Shown piece after piece: positions 1 to 8,371 of a stretch of DNA of 39,517 bases. The DNA lies in the NCBI GenBank assembly GCA_003566885.1, contig PXBO01000041.1, positions 1 to 39,517 of the forward strand, written 5' to 3'. The first letter of the stretch is position 1. Each line of letters opens with the position of its first letter. Under the pieces are notes generated by a model that saw nothing but the letters and a program-made list of their open reading frames with translations, did no database searches and was not told the DNA's origin. Position numbers and translations under genes: made by a program. The stretch is from Opitutia bacterium. Its GTDB lineage: Bacteria > Verrucomicrobiota > Verrucomicrobiia > Opitutales > T3Sed10-336.

Positions 1-90
1 AAGTGGACCCTGGATCCCCGGCCGGCCCGCATCTATCAACCGGCGCACCTTGCCGGCGATCTGGAAGCACGGCGTGCTTTTTCGGATTAA
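1..90 (+). CDS. C-terminal end of an unidentified protein (partial)
   Basis: From the first base the frame reads 29 codons to a TAA at 88-90, ending in the plausible C-terminal residues LEARRAFSD. The gene begins outside the window, so no domain can be recognised. It would converge with the leftward pabC gene, whose stop lies 27 bp downstream, which is a normal arrangement. The tail is too short to exclude a chance open frame. This is inferred from reading frame and context only. Confidence 0.4.
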   Translation, partial: KWTLDPRPARIYQPAHLAGDLEARRAFSD

Positions 91-117
91 AAGCGGTGAG
101 CGGATTCCCCCCCCGGG

Positions 118-1002
118 TCAGGCCGGGCGCATGGATTCTATGGCATTGGAGTAGGCGCCGGCGAGGCTTTGGAATGCGGGGTCATCTTCCGATCGAACCC
201 GTCGAATCAAGTTTCCGCGCCGATCGAAAAGGGTCCCTACCGGAATAATGCCGCGAACGGCGTTGGTCAAAAATATCGCGTCGGCGCTTTCCAGATCGGC
301 AATACGGCAGGTTTTTTCCTGGACCGGAAGCCCGAGTTGCCCTGCGGCTTCCAGCACGAAAGCACGAGTGATCCCGGGCAGGATTCCGTCTTGGGATCCC
401 GGGGTGAGCAGAGTCTGGTTTTGTATGAGAAAGAGGTTGCTGGTCACGCCCTCCGCCGCTGTGTCGCCATCGGCTGACATCAGGCCCTCGTCGCCTGGTG
501 GAATGCTCCGTTCACGCATTTCCAGGTGCCCGGCGAGACTGTTGAGGTAAGCGACGCTTTTAGGGCGCGGGTGGAACTCCGGGGAATTCCGGCGGATTTC
601 CAGGAGGTGCAGGCCGACGGGACCGCCCGGAATGGGGGGCAGGGCGCGGGGAACCAGCAATTCGGTCGGCTCACGGTAGGGTTCCGCCGGAAGACCCCCG
701 GCAACGGGACCACCGGTAACGGTCAGACGGAAAACGGCGTCTTCCAGTTTATTGACCTGTCGAAGTTTTGCGACGGTATCGAGCAGGGTTTCCGCGTCCA
801 GAAGGGAAAGCGATCTTGAAGGTATATGCAGGCGATCGCAGCCGGCACGGATGCGACGCAGGTGCTCCTCCAGCCGGAAAACACACCCGCCGAAGGTACG
901 AAAGGTCTCGAAACACCCCGCTCCGTAGAGAAAGCCGTGATCGTTTACCGAAACCTGGGCCTGGTCTTGGGGAAGGATTTTGCCGTTGAGATAGAGAAAC
1001 AT
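118..1002 (-). CDS. pabC: Aminodeoxychorismate lyase-like class IV aminotransferase
   Basis: This is a PLP enzyme of the branched-chain aminotransferase/ADC lyase fold (class IV), 294 aa, the usual length. The N-terminus carries the family pattern LNGKILP, then VNDHGFLYGAGCFETFRT. K148 in RPKSVAYLN is the expected Schiff-base lysine, and E184-G185 followed by SNLF is the usual cofactor-binding segment. The gene starts 9 bp after the pabB stop, so the two are co-transcribed. That makes 4-amino-4-deoxychorismate lyase (release of p-aminobenzoate and pyruvate, folate pathway) the likeliest role. D-amino-acid or branched-chain aminotransferases share the fold, so the assignment depends partly on the neighbour. 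Confidence 0.82.
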   Translation of the reverse strand: MFLYLNGKILPQDQAQVSVNDHGFLYGAGCFETFRTFGGCVFRLEEHLRRIRAGCDRLHIPSRSLSLLDAETLLDTVAKLRQVNKLEDAVFRLTVTGGPVAGGLPAEPYREPTELLVPRALPPIPGGPVGLHLLEIRRNSPEFHPRPKSVAYLNSLAGHLEMRERSIPPGDEGLMSADGDTAAEGVTSNLFLIQNQTLLTPGSQDGILPGITRAFVLEAAGQLGLPVQEKTCRIADLESADAIFLTNAVRGIIPVGTLFDRRGNLIRRVRSEDDPAFQSLAGAYSNAIESMRPA

Positions 1003-1011
1003 GGCGGTGAA

Positions 1012-2544
1012 TTATTGGCTGGAATCGCCGGATGGCGGGAGAATGGCTTCCGCCGCCTCGACGGCGGCCCACAGCGCTCGGGCTTTGCTCAGGGATTCTT
1101 CGTACTCCCTGGCTGGAATCGAGTCGGCGACAATGCCCGCCCCGGCCTGGACGTGCGCCCAGTCGTTTTCCGCCAGCAGGGTGCGTATGGTGATGTTCAG
1201 TTCCATCTCTCCCCCGGGGCTGATCCAGCCGATCGATCCGGTATAGGGCCCCCGCCGAACCGGTTCCAGTTCTTCGATGATTTCCATGGTGCGCACCTTG
1301 GGCGCACCGGTAACGGTGCCGCCGGGAAAGGTGGCGGCAATGACGTCGAGGGCATCCAGCCCTTCCGCCAGGCAGCCTTCGATGTGCGACACGATGTGCC
1401 GCACGTGAGAGTAGTCTTCCATCACCATGAAATCCCGCACCTTCACCGTGCCATAGCGCGAAACTCGTCCGAGATCGTTACGGATCAGGTCAACCAGCAT
1501 GAGATGTTCCGCCTTCTCTTTGGGGTTTGTCATCAATTCCTCGGCCAGCGACCGGTCTTTTTCCTCAATGCGGTCCCGAGGCCGGGTTCCCGCGATCGGA
1601 CGTGCCTCCAGGCGGTCGCCGTGGAGCCGGACCAACAGTTCCGGCGAACCGCTGACCAGGGTCAGTCCGGGAAATCGCAACAGGCCCATGTAAGGCGAGG
1701 GATTGATCCGCCGCAGGGCTTCGTAAACCTCCTCCGGGGCGGCCCGCAGAGGCCGGGATTCCCGCAGGGAGAGGTTGACCTGGTAGGTGTCTCCGGCGGC
1801 GATGTATTCCTGGATGCGGCGCACTGCGGCGATGAACTGTTCCCGCGACAGGGAAAACCGGGCGTTCCGGGCGCCGGGGGCCGTCCTTTCCGGGTCCGGG
1901 GGCAAAGGGTTCGACTCCGATTCCCCCGCGATCCATCGTTGCGCCTGACTTTCTGCGGTCTCGCGGGCCCGGTCGAAGGCGACGCGCAATCGACGCGAAT
2001 CTTGCCGTTCCTCCCGGGAAACATCGTGCCAAACCGTGGAATAAAGGGTCCGGCTAACGTGATCGTAAACCAGGCACTCGGTCACTACGGCCAGATGATA
2101 GAGCGGAACCGGCAGGTCGGGCCGGGCGATTGCCGGAAGCCTTTCCAGGGTGCGGACCAGGTCGTAGGAGAAAAAACCCGCCAGACCGCCGATGCAGGGC
2201 GGCAACCCGGGCAATCGAGGTCCCCGGTTTTGCCGCATCCAACCGCGAATCACTTCCAGGGGACTCCCTGGAAGCCGGGCCCGAACCTCGGGGGATTCGC
2301 CCGAATAATCGGTCAGGACACCCGCGCGCTCATTCCCGTGCAGCATCTCCGTTATTCGCGGCGCCAGCAAGGTGTGCCGTCCGGTCTTGCCGCTCTCGAG
2401 CAAAAGCGACGGTGAGTCTGACCAGAAGCGTTTCCAGGTCGGCTGCGACTTTCGCGCAGGGTACCTCAACACCAGGGGAATCCGTTCGTAGGAATCCGCC
2501 CAGCGCCGCCAATCCGTCCAACTCGTGCCGTCAATCGTATCCAA
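1012..2544 (-). CDS. pabB: Aminodeoxychorismate synthase component I (anthranilate synthase component I family)
   Basis: This chorismate-binding enzyme would aminate chorismate to 4-amino-4-deoxychorismate together with a glutaminase not present here. Visible motifs are GDTYQVNLSLRE, PIAGTRPRDR, the Mg/chorismate segment LVDLIRNDLGR, and FPGGTVTGAPK near the C-terminus. The open frame runs back to 3201, but that extension is antisense to kdsB and reads as noise, so a start near the TTG at 2544 (510 aa) is preferred. No ATG exists between there and the conserved core, and no clear ribosome site is visible. The alanine in PIAGT is the residue seen in TrpE and many bacterial PabB proteins, whereas E. 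coli PabB has lysine. Adjacent pabC favours PabB over TrpE. Confidence 0.8.
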   Translation of the reverse strand: MDTIDGTSWTDWRRWADSYERIPLVLRYPARKSQPTWKRFWSDSPSLLLESGKTGRHTLLAPRITEMLHGNERAGVLTDYSGESPEVRARLPGSPLEVIRGWMRQNRGPRLPGLPPCIGGLAGFFSYDLVRTLERLPAIARPDLPVPLYHLAVVTECLVYDHVSRTLYSTVWHDVSREERQDSRRLRVAFDRARETAESQAQRWIAGESESNPLPPDPERTAPGARNARFSLSREQFIAAVRRIQEYIAAGDTYQVNLSLRESRPLRAAPEEVYEALRRINPSPYMGLLRFPGLTLVSGSPELLVRLHGDRLEARPIAGTRPRDRIEEKDRSLAEELMTNPKEKAEHLMLVDLIRNDLGRVSRYGTVKVRDFMVMEDYSHVRHIVSHIEGCLAEGLDALDVIAATFPGGTVTGAPKVRTMEIIEELEPVRRGPYTGSIGWISPGGEMELNITIRTLLAENDWAHVQAGAGIVADSIPAREYEESLSKARALWAAVEAAEAILPPSGDSSQ

Positions 2545-2649
2545 GCCGGCGATTGAATAACAGGACCGCGAGTTCTGGCAATAGCGGGATAGAGGGCCGC
2601 GTTTCTTTGACCCTTTTGCGGGCTTTACCTCGGAGGCGATTGTGATTGG

Positions 2650-3411
2650 ATGATGTTGATGCCTGATGTCGCCTTGATCGTTCCCGCCCGCCTGCGGTCC
2701 ACCCGTTTTCCCAGGAAGCTGCTGCACCGGATTGCCGGGAAGCCGCTTCTGCTCCACGTGGCGGAAAGAATTGCGGCCCAGGCGCCTGAGTACCCTTTGT
2801 ATTTTGCGGTGGACGATCCGGAGTTGGCTGAGGTGCTGGACGGAGCCGGTTTTTCTCAGGTGATGACTTCGACCGAGCACGCCAGTGGTTCGGACCGCAT
2901 CGCCGAGGCCAACCGGGCCATTCAAGCCCAATGGGTGGTCAATGTGCAGGCCGACGAGCCGCTGGTGACCGGAGAGCAGATTCGTTGCCTGGCCGGGATG
3001 GTTGAGGCGGGGGCGTCGATGGCCACACTGGCGACGCGATTTGAGCGGGCGAGCGATTTTCTCGATCCCAACCAGGTGAAAGTCGTCATGAGCGACGACG
3101 GTCGGGCCCTGTATTTTTCCCGTGCGCCCATTCCTTATCCCCGCGACGAAATCGATCGCCTCGACGATGCCTGGGTAGCCGCGAATCCGTGCTGGCGACA
3201 CCTCGGATTATACGCCTACCGGGGATCCTTTCTGGCGGAACTCACCGCGCTTCCTCCGGGACGTTTGGAGCGGATCGAACGGCTCGAGCAGTTGCGCGTG
3301 CTGGAGAACAGTCACGGCATCGCGGTGGCGCCGACCGATCAGCCGACGATCGGAATCGACACTCCGGAGGACGCCGAACGCTTCACCCGCTACCTTTCCA
3401 AGAACCCCTGA
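2650..3411 (+). CDS. kdsB: 3-deoxy-manno-octulosonate cytidylyltransferase (CMP-Kdo synthetase)
   Basis: This enzyme activates Kdo with CTP to CMP-Kdo for the LPS inner core in the cytoplasm. Motifs are IVPARLRSTRFPRKLL (nucleotide binding), TSTEHASGSDRIAEA, VNVQADEPLV and the C-terminal GIDTPEDAERF. The length of about 250 aa is normal. Three in-frame ATGs lie at 2650, 2653 and 2659. A GGAGG at 2632-2636 serves any of them, and 2659 (MPDVALIVPAR) matches the usual family N-terminus best. It diverges from pabB, with a gap of about 105 bp that must hold both promoters. Its presence implies a Kdo-containing LPS. Confidence 0.95.
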   Translation: MMLMPDVALIVPARLRSTRFPRKLLHRIAGKPLLLHVAERIAAQAPEYPLYFAVDDPELAEVLDGAGFSQVMTSTEHASGSDRIAEANRAIQAQWVVNVQADEPLVTGEQIRCLAGMVEAGASMATLATRFERASDFLDPNQVKVVMSDDGRALYFSRAPIPYPRDEIDRLDDAWVAANPCWRHLGLYAYRGSFLAELTALPPGRLERIERLEQLRVLENSHGIAVAPTDQPTIGIDTPEDAERFTRYLSKNP

Positions 3412-3418
3412 TGTTTTT

Positions 3419-3460
3419 GTGATTCGTGATCTGTGATTCGTGATTTGTTATTCGTGATCC
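3419..3460 (+). repeat. Heptanucleotide tandem repeat tract
   Basis: Six consecutive 7-bp units read GTGATTC, GTGATCT, GTGATTC, GTGATTT, GTTATTC, GTGATCC, giving a higher-order 14-bp period of three copies. The tract begins 8 bp after the kdsB stop, in the gap before the end of the convergent hemH. A purine-poor, low-complexity stretch (about 3461-3530) with repeated CAACCAACAA follows and runs into the hemH 3' end. The units resemble short tandemly repeated heptamers reported in intergenic DNA of other bacteria. No function is visible. Confidence 0.85.
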
Positions 3461-3512
3461 GTCAACAACCCCCAACCAACAACTCCACGCCCCACGCCCC
3501 CCAAAAAAACAA

Positions 3513-4565
3513 TCAACCAACAATCTTCGCCGCGGGTTCGGGGCGATCGTTTTGCTCGAAGGCGGCGATCCGTTTGGCCAGAAAATCAATCCAGGCCGGA
3601 TGCACGTTGAGACAGGGAATGAGTTCGTAGCTTTCGCCTCCGGCGGCCAGGAAGTCCTCTTTGCCCTGAATCCCGATTTCCTCCAGCGTTTCCAGGCAAT
3701 CGGAAACAAAGGCCGGGGTGACCACCAACAGGCGTTTGACGCCCTCATTGGCCAGGCGGACAAATTCCAGGTCGGTGTACGGTTTGAGCCACGGTTCGCG
3801 TCCGAATCGCGACTGAAACGACATGCTGTATTTTGCCGTTGGCAGTTGCAGCCGCGCGGCCACCTCCTCCACGGTGCGCAGGCATTGCGCCCGGTAACAG
3901 GTGGATTGCACCGGGCTGCAGGTTTTGCAGCAGTCGGTCACCACGGTGCAATGGGCCTTGGAGGGGTCGCCTTTGCGCAGGTGCCGTTCGGGAATGCCGT
4001 GAAAACTGAACAGGAGGTGGTCGTAACCGTTTTTCACATACGGTTCGATTCGCTGGGAGAGAGCGTCAATGTACCCGGGCTCGGCGAAGAACGGGGGCTG
4101 CGCGGTGATCCGCATTGCGGGGGCCACCTCCCCGGCGAGTTCGCGCACGTTGACCACGGCCGTTTCGTAACTGGACATGGCGTAGTGGGGGTAGAGCGGA
4201 ACAAGAAAAAGCTCTTTGATCCCGCGGGACGCCAGTCGCTGAAGCGCTTCGCGGGTGGAAGGATTGCCGTATCGCATCGAAAGTTCGATCGGCAGGTCGG
4301 TTTTCTCCTGAAGCAATTGCCGTACTTTGCGACTGGTCACCAGCAGGGGGGACCCTTCCTCCGTCCAGATTTTACTGTAGGCTTCCGCGGTTTTCCTGGG
4401 GCGGAACGGCAAAACCTTGCAATAAAGGATGTAACTCTTGATCGGTTGGGGGGCGTCGAAGACGCGTTCGTCGGAGAGGAATTCCTTTAGATAGCGGCGC
4501 ACATCCGGAATAGCGGTGGAATCGGGCGATCCCAGATTGGTAAGGAGAACGGCTTTGCTCGTCAT
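3513..4565 (-). CDS. hemH: Ferrochelatase
   Basis: This enzyme inserts Fe2+ into protoporphyrin IX (or into coproporphyrin III in the coproporphyrin-dependent route), the terminal metal-insertion step of haem synthesis. The protein has 350 aa, the usual length. Recognisable segments are LLTNLGSP at the start, the catalytic-histidine motif FSFHGIPERH (H189), SFQSRFGREPWLKP, and TPAFVSDCLETLEEI carrying the conserved acidic residues. Residues 206-228 carry six cysteines (C206, C212, C213, C216, C223, C228), ending in CYRAQC. This insert occurs in a subset of bacterial ferrochelatases and may bind a metal or Fe-S cluster. No other haem gene is in the window. It diverges from the Mla operon. Confidence 0.95.
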   Translation of the reverse strand: MTSKAVLLTNLGSPDSTAIPDVRRYLKEFLSDERVFDAPQPIKSYILYCKVLPFRPRKTAEAYSKIWTEEGSPLLVTSRKVRQLLQEKTDLPIELSMRYGNPSTREALQRLASRGIKELFLVPLYPHYAMSSYETAVVNVRELAGEVAPAMRITAQPPFFAEPGYIDALSQRIEPYVKNGYDHLLFSFHGIPERHLRKGDPSKAHCTVVTDCCKTCSPVQSTCYRAQCLRTVEEVAARLQLPTAKYSMSFQSRFGREPWLKPYTDLEFVRLANEGVKRLLVVTPAFVSDCLETLEEIGIQGKEDFLAAGGESYELIPCLNVHPAWIDFLAKRIAAFEQNDRPEPAAKIVG

Positions 4566-4732
4566 GTCAGGCTAACTGGTTACCGTCACATCGCGCCTTG
4601 TCAAATTGTGAAGGCATCCCGGGTCAAAGGGTGTGCAAAAAGGTCGAAGCGGGTCCTCCGGGGAACGGGAATCGGCCGGCGGATCATTCACAGGGTTGCG
4701 TTCCGCGGCAGACTGCCCTTCTTTGGAGGGTG
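4566..4732. promoter_or_regulatory. Divergent intergenic region between hemH and the Mla operon
   Basis: This 167-bp segment must carry promoters for hemH (leftward) and the lipid-transport operon (rightward). A reading frame continuous with mlaE extends back to 4598, but its translation (rich in G, P and R) does not look like coding sequence. I see no convincing -35/-10 pair or operator. A GGAGG at 4725-4729 is the ribosome site for the operon. Confidence 0.4.
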
Positions 4733-5866
4733 ATGGCGTTGGATTCAAGGGTAGAGGTCGCGTGTCGGGACGGGTGTCTGATGGTTTCGGTGCGGGGCAG
4801 CTGGTCCCTTTCGCAACCGATGCCCGCATGGCGGAAAATGGTCAAACGCTCCGCGGGCCGCCGGGAAAAATTTCAGGAGATCCGGGTGGACGTCGGCGGC
4901 GTCGATTCGTGGGACAGTTCGCTGCTCCTGTTCGTTTCTCAAATTCGGAAATACGCGGCTGAATTAAACGTGCCCTGTAATATGGAGAACCTTCCCGATC
5001 TCCTGCGAAATCTTCTCGAGCAGGCGGGCGAGTCCGAATCGGCAGGGGGAAGTCAGGACGCCATGGCCGGCCCATCCTTGTTGGTCGTGCTGGGCGAGCG
5101 TTTTGAAAAAACCCTTGCCGGGGGCGGTCAATGGTTGACCTTTTGGGGGGAGTGCCTGCTGGGCGGGTTGCGGATGGCCCGGAGGTGGCGCAAATTCCGT
5201 TGGCGCGACTGTCTGATCTTTATGCAGCAGGCGGGCGCCATGGGCCTCCCGATCGTCGGACTGATCAGTTTCCTGGTCGGGTTGATCCTTGCTTACCAGG
5301 CGGCGATTCAGTTGAGGGAGTACGGAGCGGAAATCTTTGTCGCCAATCTGGTCGGTCTGTCGGTCGTTCGGGAAATGGGACCGATGATGACGGCCGTGAT
5401 CCTGGCGGGGCGAACCGGCGCCTCCTTTGCCGCGCAGATAGGCAATATGAAGATGAACGAGGAAATCGACGCGCTGGAGACCCTGGGCGTTCATCCCATG
5501 GATTTCCTGGTCCTGCCGCGCATGGTGGCGTTGGTGATGATGGCGCCCCTGCTGACCATCTATGCCAATCTTCTGGGTATTCTCGGAGGGTATGTGGTCG
5601 GCGTCGGCCAACTCGAGATTTCGTCTTCAGCCTACTGGTATCAATCCCAGGAGGCTATCGGTCTGAACGATCTGGCCGGAGGCCTGATCAAGAGCGTGCT
5701 TTTCGGGGTAGTGGTCGCCGCGGCCGGTTGCCTTCGCGGCCTGCAGAGCGATCGAAGCTCCGAGGGCGTTGGGCGCGCCACCACCTCGGCGGTGGTCACG
5801 GCTATCTTCCTGATCATTGTCCTGGACGCGGGTTTCGCGGTGCTTTTCGAACGGGTTGGAATCTGA
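4733..5866 (+). CDS. mlaE: STAS-domain/MlaE-type lipid transport permease fusion
   Basis: This is the inner-membrane permease of an MCE/Mla-type ABC system that moves phospholipid between inner and outer membranes. With the ATG at 4733 it has 377 aa. Residues about 5-100 form a STAS-like domain (VDVGGVDSWDSSLLLF), equivalent to a fused MlaB. Residues about 150-375 are the MlaE permease with VVREMGPMMTAVILAGR, GASFAAQIGNMKMNEEIDALE and several hydrophobic helices. GGAGG at 4725-4729 lies only 3 bp from that ATG, so the in-frame TTG at 4739 (9 bp away) is a real alternative start. The stop overlaps the next start by one base (TGATG), so the two genes are translationally linked. Confidence 0.92.
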   Translation: MALDSRVEVACRDGCLMVSVRGSWSLSQPMPAWRKMVKRSAGRREKFQEIRVDVGGVDSWDSSLLLFVSQIRKYAAELNVPCNMENLPDLLRNLLEQAGESESAGGSQDAMAGPSLLVVLGERFEKTLAGGGQWLTFWGECLLGGLRMARRWRKFRWRDCLIFMQQAGAMGLPIVGLISFLVGLILAYQAAIQLREYGAEIFVANLVGLSVVREMGPMMTAVILAGRTGASFAAQIGNMKMNEEIDALETLGVHPMDFLVLPRMVALVMMAPLLTIYANLLGILGGYVVGVGQLEISSSAYWYQSQEAIGLNDLAGGLIKSVLFGVVVAAAGCLRGLQSDRSSEGVGRATTSAVVTAIFLIIVLDAGFAVLFERVGI

Positions 5867-6663
5867 TGAGTGAAGTCGATCCACAGATCCCTTTTATGAT
5901 CGAGGTTCGCGGGCTTTCCTGCGGTTACCGCGATACCGTCATCCTGCGGGATGTCAGTTTTTCCGTCCGTCGTGGGGAGATCTATTTCGTGGTCGGCCGC
6001 AGCGGTTGCGGCAAGAGCACCCTGCTGCGCAACCTCATCGGTTTGGAAACCCCCTTGGCCGGGGAGGTGTGTTTCGACGGCGAAAACGTCGGCAACGCCG
6101 GTCACGAAACCCGCCGCGCCATGCTGCGGCGAATGGGAGTTCTTTACCAGAGCGCGGCGCTGTGGAGCACGATGACCGTTGCCGAAAATGTCGCCTTGCC
6201 ACTGGAGGAACACACAACCCTTTCCCGTCGTGAAATCCGGGAATTGGTTTTCGTGAAATTGGGCATGGTCGGCCTGGCCGCGGCTGCCGATCGGTACCCG
6301 GCCGAGTTGAGCGGCGGCATGCGCAAGCGCGCCGGGTTGGCCCGGGCCCTGGGGCTGGACCCGGAAATCCTGTTTTTCGACGAGCCGTCGGCCGGCCTCG
6401 ATCCGGTGAGCGCCCGCAATTTGGATCATTTGATACTGCAGACCCGGGAGAGTCTGGGGACGACCATCCTCGTGGTGTCCCATGATCTGGAAAGCATTTG
6501 TACGGTGGCCGATCACGTGATTATGTTGGGGAGGGATGAAAAAACGGTGATCGCGGAGGGTCGGCCAAGGGACCTGATTCGCGATTCCGGGAATCCGCAC
6601 GCGAGCGAGTTTTTTCAAAGCGGTTTGATTACCTTCGGGGAACCTAAGAAGGAATCGCCTTGA
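5866..6663 (+). CDS. mlaF: MlaF-type ABC transporter ATPase
   Basis: This cytoplasmic ATPase subunit powers the MlaE-type permease. It has 265 aa. Walker A is GRSGCGKST, the signature is LSGGMRKRAGLARAL (the GGMRKR form is typical of MlaF/MKL ATPases), Walker B is ILFFDEPSAGLDP, and the H-loop is VVSHD. The ATG at 5866 overlaps the mlaE stop. The frame is open further upstream (to 5131), but that stretch is antisense-like noise within mlaE. Family membership is secure from the signature motif and gene order. Confidence 0.95.
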   Translation: MSEVDPQIPFMIEVRGLSCGYRDTVILRDVSFSVRRGEIYFVVGRSGCGKSTLLRNLIGLETPLAGEVCFDGENVGNAGHETRRAMLRRMGVLYQSAALWSTMTVAENVALPLEEHTTLSRREIRELVFVKLGMVGLAAAADRYPAELSGGMRKRAGLARALGLDPEILFFDEPSAGLDPVSARNLDHLILQTRESLGTTILVVSHDLESICTVADHVIMLGRDEKTVIAEGRPRDLIRDSGNPHASEFFQSGLITFGEPKKESP

Positions 6664-6722
6664 CCGAGAAAGTATGAAATGTCGAATCCGGTACCAAATT
6701 TTGAAGCGATAGGGGAGAAGGA

Positions 6723-7727
6723 ATGAAAACCAAACCAAGTGCCGCCCTGATCGGCGGTTTCGTCGTAGGCGCGATGTTGCTGGTCGCAGGGGCGCTGTTT
6801 TATTTCGGCGGACGGACCTGGATGACCGAGACCAGTGAGTTCGTCGTTTACTTCGATGAATCGGTGCACGGGCTGGACGTCGGCGCCCCGGTCAAGTTTC
6901 GCGGTGTTCGCATCGGGCGTGTACGCAATATAGGGGTGCGCTACGATCCCGATGAAGCCCGTTCGCTGGTTCCGGTGATTTGTGAACTGGATCGTCAGGT
7001 GGTACGCGATCCGGACGGGATTTTCGTCGATTTCTCCGAACCTGAGCTGATGGACGCCATGGTCGATCGGGGGTTGCGGGCGCGCCTGAGCCTCGTCGGA
7101 CTTTCGGGTTTGATGTACATTGAACTCGATTACGCCAGTCCCGCCGAACTGGCCCGTCGTATGCCTGTTCCCGATCACCCCGGGTTGTCCTCGGTGCCGT
7201 CGGTGCCGTCGGCTCTCGCCGGGTTGCGGGATGGAGTCGTCGATATCGCGGCGAATATCGGTGAAATCGATTTCGCCGGAATCGCTCAAAAATTCGAAAG
7301 CCTGCTGGACCGGGCGGATTCCCGTTTGGAAACACTCGCGATCGACGACCTGGCGGCGAATTTTAATGAAGCGGTGACCGCGGTTACGGAACTGGCCCGT
7401 TCCGACGATCTGCGGAACGCGGTGCAGTCGGCCAGCGGCGCCTTCAATGATTTGAGTTCGATCCTGAACCGTCTCGATGACCAGATCGATCCGGTGAGCG
7501 AACGCTTTATAGCGACCGCCGACGAGCTCTCCCTGACGCTTCGTCAATTGGGCGGCGCGGTTGAGGCCATCGAAACGCTGATCAGCCCAAGGACGGGTCT
7601 GGGGCACGAACTGGCGGCGACGTTGCAGCGCCTGGGAGAAGCTTCGCGTTCGGTGCAGCGTCTGGCCGATTACCTGGAGCGTCATCCCAACGCTCTGCTT
7701 TCAGGAAGAAGGGAGGCCGGACAATGA
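6723..7727 (+). CDS. mlaD: MlaD-type MCE-domain protein
   Basis: This is a membrane-anchored periplasmic substrate-binding subunit. It has 334 aa, with one transmembrane helix at about residues 8-30 and a single MCE domain at about 38-115 (VYFDESVHGLDVGAPVKFRG, VRIGRVRNIGV). A long alpha-helical C-terminal region follows, which in this family forms a hexameric channel or tube. A good ribosome site (GGGGAGAAGGA) precedes the ATG. The 59-bp gap after mlaF is small, so it belongs to the same operon. Its last codons overlap the following lipoprotein start (ATGA). At 334 aa it is longer than E. coli MlaD (about 180 aa) and resembles the longer one-MCE proteins found with PqiC-like lipoproteins. 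Confidence 0.92.
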   Translation: MKTKPSAALIGGFVVGAMLLVAGALFYFGGRTWMTETSEFVVYFDESVHGLDVGAPVKFRGVRIGRVRNIGVRYDPDEARSLVPVICELDRQVVRDPDGIFVDFSEPELMDAMVDRGLRARLSLVGLSGLMYIELDYASPAELARRMPVPDHPGLSSVPSVPSALAGLRDGVVDIAANIGEIDFAGIAQKFESLLDRADSRLETLAIDDLAANFNEAVTAVTELARSDDLRNAVQSASGAFNDLSSILNRLDDQIDPVSERFIATADELSLTLRQLGGAVEAIETLISPRTGLGHELAATLQRLGEASRSVQRLADYLERHPNALLSGRREAGQ

Positions 7728-8371
7728 GCCGAAAAATCTTTTTATTGATGGGACTGATGGGGATTTGTTTCCTTCTGTCCGCCTGCCTTTTGCCTCGTCC
7801 GGTTGAGGACCGGACCCGTTACTACCTGTTGGAGGCTTCCGGGGTAAACGAATTCGCCGGGACCGAGGCCAGATATCTGGATCCGGATGAGGCGGGTTTG
7901 GCGATCGGCCTTCGTCGTATCCGCGTGGCGGATTATATCAACGTCCCGTCCATAGTGGTCAGAAACACCGACGGTCAATTGCGCTACACCCATTATCAGC
8001 GCTGGGCCGAGGGTTTGGACCGGGGGACCGCGCGGTTGCTGCGCGAAGTGCTGCGGCGGGATACCGCCATCACTTCGGTCTATTTCTTTCCGGAAGCGGG
8101 TCGGGAATTTGTCGATTTCGAGTTGGAGGTGCAGTTGCTGGCCTGTGACGCCATCGAACGCGAGGACGGATCGGGCGGGTACTTTTTTCGAGCCTACTGG
8201 AGCATTTTCGAGCCGGAGAGCGGCGGCGTGATCGCCACGGGTGATTTTGTGCGTCGCGGCGACTGGCAACCGGGAGACTACCCGGCCTTCGCCCGGGCCA
8301 TCAGCAGGGTTGGAACCGAGTTCGGAAACGAAATTTCCGAAGTCCTTCAGACACTTCACGGCCGCCGGTAG
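7724..8371 (+). CDS. PqiC-like ABC-transport auxiliary lipoprotein
   Basis: The 215-aa protein has a lipoprotein signal peptide: a positively charged MSRK, a hydrophobic core, and the lipobox LLSAC with C21 as the acylated residue. The mature part begins RYYLLEASG, as in the ABC-type transport auxiliary lipoprotein family (PqiC/YmbA). It is predicted to sit in the outer membrane and receive lipid from the MCE tube. It overlaps mlaD by 4 bp. No MlaC-like periplasmic shuttle or MlaA is encoded nearby, which suggests a tube or bridge mechanism with this lipoprotein as the outer-membrane partner (inference). Confidence 0.85.
   Translation: MSRKIFLLMGLMGICFLLSACLLPRPVEDRTRYYLLEASGVNEFAGTEARYLDPDEAGLAIGLRRIRVADYINVPSIVVRNTDGQLRYTHYQRWAEGLDRGTARLLREVLRRDTAITSVYFFPEAGREFVDFELEVQLLACDAIEREDGSGGYFFRAYWSIFEPESGGVIATGDFVRRGDWQPGDYPAFARAISRVGTEFGNEISEVLQTLHGRR

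Noticed and set aside
826-2415. Long plus-strand open frame of 529 codons
   Set aside because: It is antisense to pabC/pabB, low in hydrophobic order and rich in G, P, R and Q, which is typical of a shadow frame in GC-rich DNA.
2545-3201. N-terminal extension of the PabB reading frame
   Set aside because: It lies antisense to kdsB and has a composition unlike a folded domain; PabB of normal length fits a start near 2544.
3419-3530. CRISPR array
   Set aside because: The repeats are 7-14 bp, directly adjacent and have no unique spacers.
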